From the NCBI GenBank assembly GCA_026993525.1, contig JALWSS010000110.1:1-60693 (forward strand): DNA of 60,693 nucleotides, in the 5' to 3' direction. The notes beneath the pieces are model-generated. The model did not search any database and was not told the origin of the DNA. It saw nothing but the letters and a program-made list of their open reading frames with translations. The DNA is from Saprospiraceae bacterium (GTDB lineage Bacteria; Bacteroidota; Bacteroidia; Chitinophagales; Saprospiraceae). The translations under genes were made by a program, and so were the position numbers. This document shows positions 60,598-60,693 of the stretch, piece after piece; within the stretch, counting starts at the first letter, position 1; the number at the start of each line of letters is the position of its first letter.

Positions 60598-60693
60598 CTA
60601 CTCCCTACTCCCTACTCCCTACTCCCTACTCCCTACTCCCTACTCCCTACTCCCTACTCCCTACTCCCTACTCCCTACTCCCTACTCCCTACT
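60598..60693. repeat. 7-bp tandem array (CCCTACT)n, runs off the window
   Basis: At least thirteen uninterrupted heptads (minus strand GGGAGTA) reach the end of the window, so the full length is not known. This is the purest heptad array seen and fits a G-quadruplex pattern on the minus strand. Confidence 0.92.

Overview
The window comes from a Bacteroidota chromosome, most likely a member of the Saprospiria (Lewinella / Haliscomenobacter / Phaeodactylibacter type). This placement is inferred from four things. Secreted proteins end in type IX secretion (T9SS) type A sorting domains. Several promoters carry the Bacteroidota -7 box TANNTTTG. The families DUF4837, DUF4129, DUF4350 and DUF6660 are present. 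The ribosomal block runs rplM-rpsI-rpsB-tsf. No tRNA, rRNA, CRISPR array, integrase or intact insertion sequence was found.

Layout. 0-9.6 kb: an alpha/beta hydrolase, a flavoprotein plus membrane polyferredoxin pair, two T9SS-exported proteins (one a GH13 alpha-amylase) and a DUF21/CBS/CorC membrane protein. 9.6-10.2 kb: a dispersed repeat of about 375 bp flanked by 7-bp tandem arrays; a second, inverted copy lies at 60.2-60.6 kb. 10.2-16.7 kb: an AAA ATPase with a DUF4143 domain, a gamma-glutamyltransferase, a SulP anion transporter next to a beta-carbonic anhydrase, and a small secreted protein. 16.9-28.9 kb: an accessory-looking island. Four co-directional genes encode secreted proteins, three of which share an unrecognised ~300-residue N-terminal domain; the fourth is a large repeat protein (HYR-like and SprB-like). 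Two more AAA/DUF4143 genes bracket the island. 29-37.7 kb: a metal-efflux locus (DUF6660, CusA-TolC fusion, CusB-like adaptor, P1B-4-type ATPase). 37.7-38.5 kb: a 199-bp tandem repeat. 38.6-41.4 kb: a CocE-like hydrolase and a lipoprotein. 41.5-42.4 kb: MITE-like elements, a T9SS-domain gene remnant and the ribosomal promoter. 42.4-45.9 kb: rplM, rpsI, rpsB, tsf, terminator, pyrH. 45.9-52.7 kb: comF, an HtrA protease, an HD-domain protein, a DUF4837 lipoprotein and DUF4350/DUF4129 genes. 52.8-58.0 kb: an NAD-linked formate dehydrogenase (alpha subunit and fused NuoE-NuoF-like subunit) with a toxin-antitoxin pair lodged between its two genes. 58.5-60 kb: MazG, a TrpF-like barrel protein and an alkyltransferase-like protein, followed by the second copy of the dispersed repeat.

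Three things stand out. (1) The domain shared by the three island proteins has an invariant Cys in [FY]C and an invariant Gln in [IV]Q[QH][ST][FL]W, about 120-140 residues apart. This pattern resembles the internal thioester domains of Gram-positive covalent adhesins; the proposal is inference and needs structural and mass-spectrometric tests. (2) Each of the three AAA/DUF4143 genes has its own, different repeat just before its start: a 52-bp perfect palindrome, four 33-bp repeats that end at the start codon, and two 32-bp repeats. (3) Purine-rich 7- and 8-bp arrays sit exactly at gene ends and supply the stop codons of three genes.
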